Source of the DNA: Arenimonas fontis
Lineage (GTDB): Bacteria > Pseudomonadota > Gammaproteobacteria > Xanthomonadales > Xanthomonadaceae
Assembly (NCBI RefSeq): GCF_008386465.1
Contig: NZ_VUOD01000007.1
Location: forward strand, 1-64,000
Length of the DNA: 64,000 nucleotides
Direction: 5' to 3'
The notes beneath the pieces were generated by a model. It did not search any database, was not told where the DNA came from, and saw only the letters and a list, made by a program, of their open reading frames with translations. This document shows, piece after piece, positions 59,766 to 64,000 of this stretch. The translations under genes and the position numbers were made by a program. Every line of letters starts with the position of its first letter. Position 1 is the first letter of the stretch.

Positions 59766-61133
59766 TCAGCCCAACCCGATCGCCTTTTCCTTGCGCTCGG
59801 CCAGCCGCTTCTCGAGGTAGTGGATGTTGGTGCCGCCCTGCTGGAAGCCGATGTCGGCCATGATGCGCTGCTGCAGCGGCACATTGGTCTTGATGCCGTC
59901 CACGACCATTTCGCTCAGCGCCACCCGCATGCGGGCGATGGCCTGGGCGCGGTCGGCGCCGTGCACGATCAGCTTGCCGATCATCGAATCGTAGTTGGGC
60001 GGCACCCTGTAGCCCTCGTAGATGTGGCTGTCCACGCGCACGCCCGGGCCGCCGGGGGCGTGGAAGTGCTTGATCAGGCCCGGGCTGGGCAGGAAGCTGA
60101 CCGGGTCCTCGGCGTTGATGCGGCATTCGATGGCGTGGCCGGTGATCCGGATGTCCTCCTGGCGCAGGCTCAGCTTCTCGCCGCTGGCGATGCGCAGCTG
60201 CTCGCGCACCAGGTCCACGCCGGTGATCATTTCCGTCACCGGGTGCTCGACCTGGATGCGGGTGTTCATCTCGATGAAGTAGAACTGCCCGTCCTGGTAC
60301 AGGAACTCGAAGGTGCCGGCGCCGCGGTAGCCGATGCGGATGCAGGCCTCGGTGCAGATGCGGCCGATCTTCTCGCGCAGCTCCGGGGTGATGCCCGGCG
60401 CCGGCGCTTCTTCCACCACTTTCTGGTGCCGGCGCTGCATCGAGCAGTCGCGCTCGCCCAGGTGGATGGCGTTGCCCTGGCCGTCGGCCAGCACCTGGAT
60501 CTCCACGTGGCGCGGGTTCTCCAGGAACTTCTCCATGTAGACCATGTCGTTGCCGAAGGCTGCCTTGGCCTCCTGGCGGGTGGCCGCCACGGCGTTGATC
60601 AGCGAGCCTTCGTTGTGCACCACGCGCATGCCGCGGCCGCCGCCGCCGCCCGCGGCCTTGATGATCACCGGATAACCGATGTTGCGGGCATGGGCGATGA
60701 TCTCGTTCGGATCGTCCGGCAGCGGCCCATCGCTGCCCGGCACGCAGGGCACGCCGGCCTCCTTCATGGCGCGGATGGCCTCGACCTTGTCGCCCATCAT
60801 CCGGATCACGTCCGGAGTAGGGCCGATGAACACGAAGCCGGACTTCTCCACCCGCTCGGCGAAATCGGCGTTTTCGCTCAGGAAGCCGTAACCCGGGTGG
60901 ATGCCCTGGGCATCGGTCAGCTCGGCGGCGGCGATGATGGCCGGGATGTTCAGGTAGCTTTCGGCGGACGGGGCCGGGCCGATGCACACCGATTCGTCGG
61001 CCATCGCCACGTGCTTGAGGTTGCGGTCCACCGTGGAATGCACCGCCACGGTCTTGATGCCGAGGGCGTGACAGGCGCGCAGGATCCGCAGCGCGATCTC
61101 GCCCCGGTTGGCGATGACGATCTTCTCCAGCAT
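59766..61133 (-). CDS. accC: Acetyl-CoA carboxylase, biotin carboxylase subunit
   Basis: 455 residues. It carboxylates biotin on AccB with bicarbonate and ATP in the first step of fatty-acid synthesis. The ATP-grasp motifs are intact: [41 protein letters not shown] and [24 protein letters not shown]. The start [17 protein letters not shown] is the family N-terminus. GAGGA at the end of accB serves as its ribosome site, so the two are coupled. Confidence 0.98.
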   Translation of the reverse strand: MLEKIVIANRGEIALRILRACHALGIKTVAVHSTVDRNLKHVAMADESVCIGPAPSAESYLNIPAIIAAAELTDAQGIHPGYGFLSENADFAERVEKSGFVFIGPTPDVIRMMGDKVEAIRAMKEAGVPCVPGSDGPLPDDPNEIIAHARNIGYPVIIKAAGGGGGRGMRVVHNEGSLINAVAATRQEAKAAFGNDMVYMEKFLENPRHVEIQVLADGQGNAIHLGERDCSMQRRHQKVVEEAPAPGITPELREKIGRICTEACIRIGYRGAGTFEFLYQDGQFYFIEMNTRIQVEHPVTEMITGVDLVREQLRIASGEKLSLRQEDIRITGHAIECRINAEDPVSFLPSPGLIKHFHAPGGPGVRVDSHIYEGYRVPPNYDSMIGKLIVHGADRAQAIARMRVALSEMVVDGIKTNVPLQQRIMADIGFQQGGTNIHYLEKRLAERKEKAIGLG

Positions 61134-61143
61134 GGGCCGGTCC

Positions 61144-61656
61144 TCAGCTGATCACGAACATGGGTTCGTCGAATTCGACCGGCTGGCCGTTCTCGACCAG
61201 GATCGCGCGCACCGTGCCCGAGACCTCGGCCTCGATCGGGTTGAACATCTTCATCGCCTCGATGATGCCCAGGGTGTCGCCGGCCTTGACCTGCTGGCCG
61301 AGCTTCACGAAAGGCGGCTTGTCCGGGCTGGGCGAGGCATAGAAGGTGCCGACCATGGGCGAGCGCACCATGTGGCCGTCCGGCACGTCCCTGGTGGACT
61401 TGCCGACCGCCTCGGCCGACAGGCCGGCGCCGCCGGCGCGGCCCGGGTCGGCATGGGCGGCCGGCACCGGCGCCGCGGCTGCGGCCGGCGCGGGTGCCGC
61501 CGCCGGAGCCGTTGCCGGTACCGGCGCCGCGTGGGCGATGCCGCCGGCGGGCACGCGCGAGAGGCGCACGCTCTCCTCGCCCTCCTTGATTTCGATTTCG
61601 GCGAGATTCGATTCCTCGAGCAGGTCGATCAGCTTCTTGATCTTGCGAAGGTCCAT
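61144..61656 (-). CDS. accB: Acetyl-CoA carboxylase, biotin carboxyl carrier protein
   Basis: 170 residues. It carries biotin between the carboxylase and transferase sites. The C-terminal biotinyl domain has the EAMKMFNP motif with the biotinylated Lys and a thumb of the biotinyl fold ([23 protein letters not shown]). The N-terminal [34 protein letters not shown] is normal. A Pro/Ala-rich linker joins them. GAGG lies 6-7 bases before the ATG. Start of the fatty-acid pair with accC downstream. Confidence 0.97.
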   Translation of the reverse strand: MDLRKIKKLIDLLEESNLAEIEIKEGEESVRLSRVPAGGIAHAAPVPATAPAAAPAPAAAAAPVPAAHADPGRAGGAGLSAEAVGKSTRDVPDGHMVRSPMVGTFYASPSPDKPPFVKLGQQVKAGDTLGIIEAMKMFNPIEAEVSGTVRAILVENGQPVEFDEPMFVIS

Positions 61657-61692
61657 GGATGGCCTCGTCTTGTGGTGATTCGGGAAAGGGGG

Positions 61693-62160
61693 TCAGCGCC
61701 CGGCCGCGGCGGCCCGGGCCGGCACCGCCAGGCGGGTCAGGGCGGCGTCTAGGGCGTAGCGGTAGCCATCGGCGCCGAAGCCGCAGACCAGGCCGACGGC
61801 CAGGTCGGAGAAATAGCTCTGGCGCCGGAACGGCTCGCGCGCGTGCGGGTTGGACAGGTGCACCTCGATGAAGGGCAGGGCCACCGCCGCCAGCGCGTCG
61901 CGCAGGGCCACCGAGGTGTGGGTGAAGGCGGCCGGATTGATCAGGATGAAGTCGGTGCCGTCGCCGGCGGCGGCCTGCACCCGGTCCACCAGGGCGTGTT
62001 CGGCATTGGACTGGAAGCTCTCCAGCGTGTGACCGGCTTCGCCCGCCTGACGGGCCAGGGCGGCATCGATCTCGTCCAGGCGGACGCGGCCGTAAAGCTC
62101 CGGCTCGCGCGTGCCGAGCAGGTTGAGGTTGGGGCCATGCAGGACCAGGATCTTCGCCAC
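61693..62160 (-). CDS. aroQ: 3-dehydroquinate dehydratase, type II
   Basis: 155 residues. It converts 3-dehydroquinate to 3-dehydroshikimate in aromatic amino-acid synthesis. The start is GTG 62160, with GGGAGG six bases upstream; a longer frame upstream is not supported. Active-site features: [14 protein letters not shown] (Tyr and Arg of the lid), [29 protein letters not shown] and [14 protein letters not shown]. Dodecameric type II enzyme, typical length. Probably cotranscribed with accB. Confidence 0.95.
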   Translation of the reverse strand: MAKILVLHGPNLNLLGTREPELYGRVRLDEIDAALARQAGEAGHTLESFQSNAEHALVDRVQAAAGDGTDFILINPAAFTHTSVALRDALAAVALPFIEVHLSNPHAREPFRRQSYFSDLAVGLVCGFGADGYRYALDAALTRLAVPARAAAAGR

Positions 62161-62271
62161 GCTCGCCTCCCGCGGGGTGGCACAGTCTGCGGGCAGACCC
62201 AGCACTTGTCCAGAAGTTCCCTGCCAGTTGCGCGATTTTAACGGGCGTTTGAATTTCCGTCGCCGCGGGGC

Positions 62272-62826
62272 CTATTCGGCAAAGGCGCGCACCGCTTCCA
62301 CGTCCGGGAAGGCGCCGTAGTGGGTTTTCAGCAGCCGGCCGTCGGCGCCGATCAGCACGCTGTAGGGCAGGATGCCACGGGCATTGCCCAGGCGCACCGA
62401 ACTGTCGCGCGGGCCCGGGGTTTCCAGGGCCAGGTCGAAACGCACCGGCACCTGGCGCAGGAAGGCCTCCGCTTCGGCGGCGCTGTCCAGGGCCACGCCG
62501 ATCACCTGCACGCCGGTCGGGCCCTGCAGGGCGGCGTAGGCGTCCAGCACCGGCATTTCCTCGCGGCAGGGGCCGCACCAGCTGGCCCAGTAGTTCACCA
62601 GCCGGCGCCGGCCGGGGCCGCCCAGGGCCAGCCGGCCCTCACCGCGAAGGGTCGGCAGCACCAGGTCGGCCGGCACCGGTTCGCCCCGGGCCACCACCTG
62701 CAGGCCGGGCGGCGGCGCTTGCTCGGCCGGCCACAGCAGGCGCTGGCCCAGCCACCCACCCAGGCCGGCGCAGACCGCGCCCAGCAGGACGATGCCGCTC
62801 CAGGCCAGCCAGTCGCGCCGGGTCAT
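62272..62826 (-). CDS. TlpA-family membrane-anchored thiol:disulfide oxidoreductase
   Basis: 184 residues. An N-terminal signal anchor (about 10-32) is followed by a periplasmic thioredoxin fold with the active-site motif WCGPC near residue 90 and the cis-Pro in GILPYSVLIG. TlpA proteins reduce disulfides or help cytochrome or copper-protein maturation. The start ATG overlaps the end of dsbD (ATGA), and the reductant supplied by DsbD to TlpA is the likely functional link. Substrate unknown. Confidence 0.88.
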   Translation of the reverse strand: MTRRDWLAWSGIVLLGAVCAGLGGWLGQRLLWPAEQAPPPGLQVVARGEPVPADLVLPTLRGEGRLALGGPGRRRLVNYWASWCGPCREEMPVLDAYAALQGPTGVQVIGVALDSAAEAEAFLRQVPVRFDLALETPGPRDSSVRLGNARGILPYSVLIGADGRLLKTHYGAFPDVEAVRAFAE

Positions 62827-64000
62827 CGGCGGGCGGCCTCGGCCAGGGCCTCGCGCACGATCTCGGGGGTCAGCAGGGTCGGCAGACGCCGCGGCTCTCC
62901 GCGGCGCGGGTAGACCACGTACAGCGGCACGCCGACCGCGCCGTGGGATTCCAGGAACGCGGTGATGGCCGGGTCCACGTCGGTCCAGTCGCCCTTCATG
63001 TAGACGGCATCGGCGGCGGCCAGTGCCTCGCGGAAACCCTCGCGCCCGAGCACGGTGCGCTCGTTGGCCTTGCAGCTGACACACCAGTCGGCGGTCATGT
63101 TCACGAACACCACCCGGCCCTCGGCGCGGTAGCGGGCCAGGGCTTCGGCCGAATAGGGCACGGCGCCGTCGGCGCTGGCCGCGCTGACGCGCTCGGGCGC
63201 CGGCAGCGCCTGCACCGCCCAGACCGGCCACAGCGCGACCAGGGCCAGGGCCAGGGCCAGCCAGCGCGTGCGCCTGCCGGCCCAGCGCGCCTTCTCCCAC
63301 CACCACAGGCCCAAGGCCATGACCACGGCGCCGGCCAGCACCAGGCCAATGGCGTCGGCGCCGCGCTGCTTGGCCAGCACCCACAGCAGCCACACCGCGG
63401 TCAGGTACATCGGGAAGGCCAGCACCTGCTTGAGCGTCTCCATCCAGGCGCCCGGCCGCGGCAGCATCGCCGCCAGCGCCGGCACCCAGCCGATCAGCAG
63501 GAAGGGCAGGGCCAGGCCCAGGCCCAGGGCGAGGAACACGGCGATGGCCAGCGCCGGCGAGGCGGTGAAGGCGAAGGCCAGGGCGCTGCCCATGAAGGGC
63601 GCGGTGCAGGGGCTTGCCACCACCACCGCCAGCACGCCGGTGAAGAAGTCGCCGGCCGGGCCGGACTTCTGCGTCAGCGACTGGCCCATGCCGGCCAGGC
63701 CGGCGCCGAGACTGAACACTCCCGACAGGGCCAGGCCGATCGCCACCATCACCAGGGCCAGGGCCGCCACCACGCCCGGCTGCTGCAGCTGGAAGCCCCA
63801 GCCCAGGGCCAGGCCGGCCTGGCGCAGCGCCAGGGCGACCGCGCCGACCGCGGCGAAGCTCAGCAGCACGCCCAGGGTGTACCAGGTGGCAGAGCGCCGG
63901 GCCTGGCGGCGGTCGCCGCCGCCCTGGGCCAGGGACAGGGCCTTGAGGGACAGCACCGGCAGGACGCAGGGCATCAGGTTGAGGATCAGGCCGCCGCCCA
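62823..64000 (-). CDS. dsbD: Thiol:disulfide interchange protein DsbD, partial (N-terminus beyond the window)
   Basis: About 392 residues are visible and the gene continues past the right edge. It moves electrons from cytoplasmic thioredoxin to periplasmic partners. The membrane domain shows its paired Cys in LNLMPCVLPVLSLK (first) and VVASPCTAPFMG (second). The C-terminal thioredoxin domain has WCVSCK near 290. Eight membrane helices are seen. The N-terminal periplasmic alpha domain lies outside. The TlpA gene is coupled downstream by ATGA. Confidence 0.93.
   Translation of the reverse strand, partial: GGGLILNLMPCVLPVLSLKALSLAQGGGDRRQARRSATWYTLGVLLSFAAVGAVALALRQAGLALGWGFQLQQPGVVAALALVMVAIGLALSGVFSLGAGLAGMGQSLTQKSGPAGDFFTGVLAVVVASPCTAPFMGSALAFAFTASPALAIAVFLALGLGLALPFLLIGWVPALAAMLPRPGAWMETLKQVLAFPMYLTAVWLLWVLAKQRGADAIGLVLAGAVVMALGLWWWEKARWAGRRTRWLALALALVALWPVWAVQALPAPERVSAASADGAVPYSAEALARYRAEGRVVFVNMTADWCVSCKANERTVLGREGFREALAAADAVYMKGDWTDVDPAITAFLESHGAVGVPLYVVYPRRGEPRRLPTLLTPEIVREALAEAARR

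Overview
The window is GC-rich chromosomal DNA of a gammaproteobacterium. It most resembles the order Lysobacterales (Xanthomonadales: Lysobacteraceae or Rhodanobacteraceae). This rests on the purD / small membrane protein / purH / fis / DUF3426 / prmA / accC / accB / aroQ order, the DUF6776 / bactofilin / erpA / nudC / ampE order, the acnD plus prpF methylcitrate genes, and a NtrY-like kinase of the type seen in that order. The genus cannot be fixed from the sequence alone.

Layout. (1) 1-6923: the end of an ISL3-family insertion sequence has cut off a sensor kinase that closes a minus-strand operon: membrane-fusion protein, ABC ATPase, two MacB/FtsX-type permeases, NtrC-type sigma-54 activator, kinase. 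A well-formed -24/-12 promoter and a phased TGTCC / inverted-repeat array lie upstream of this operon, so the activator probably drives its own exporter operon. (2) 7059-18243: housekeeping and stress genes (glmS, a LOG-family protein, a TfoX C-terminal-domain protein, free-methionine-sulfoxide reductase, a TMEM175-like channel, bioD), then a tripartite RND efflux operon with a terminal TetR gene, then queD. (3) 18486-27195: recC-recB-recD, each pair joined by an ATGA overlap. (4) 27192-30034: LysR regulator divergent from a medium-chain oxidoreductase, and a GST-like protein. (5) 30217-36603: acnD and prpF (2-methylcitrate cycle), which are normally neighbours, are separated by about 2.6 kb. 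That insert carries an HNH nuclease, a MazG-like pyrophosphohydrolase, a winged-helix/nucleotidyltransferase protein and a frameshifted HEPN gene, with GC-rich palindromic repeats at and inside its edges. This is the most likely accessory defence or toxin-antitoxin island in the window. (6) 36705-41535: SDR, unknown protein, HDAC-like hydrolase, a 100-bp IS remnant, tRNA-Met(CAT), rppH, and bfd-bfr iron storage behind two Fur-box-like sites. (7) 41668-47084: a hybrid histidine kinase coupled to a REC-GGDEF-EAL protein whose two c-di-GMP catalytic motifs are both degenerate. (8) 47211-54158: DUF4126, DUF6776-bactofilin-erpA-nudC-ampE, two small membrane proteins and an LplT-PlsC fusion. (9) 54192-64000: minus-strand purine, fis, prmA, acetyl-CoA carboxylase, aroQ and thiol-redox genes, ending in a partial dsbD.

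Isolated damage is visible: an IS-truncated kinase, a frameshifted HEPN gene and a frame-disrupted small membrane protein gene. Genes too short or too divergent to name are described as seen. No rRNA, CRISPR array or prophage was found. Only two gaps reach about 300 bases: 39174-39551 (IS remnant, palindrome, tRNA terminator) and 40765-41064 (palindromic repeats).
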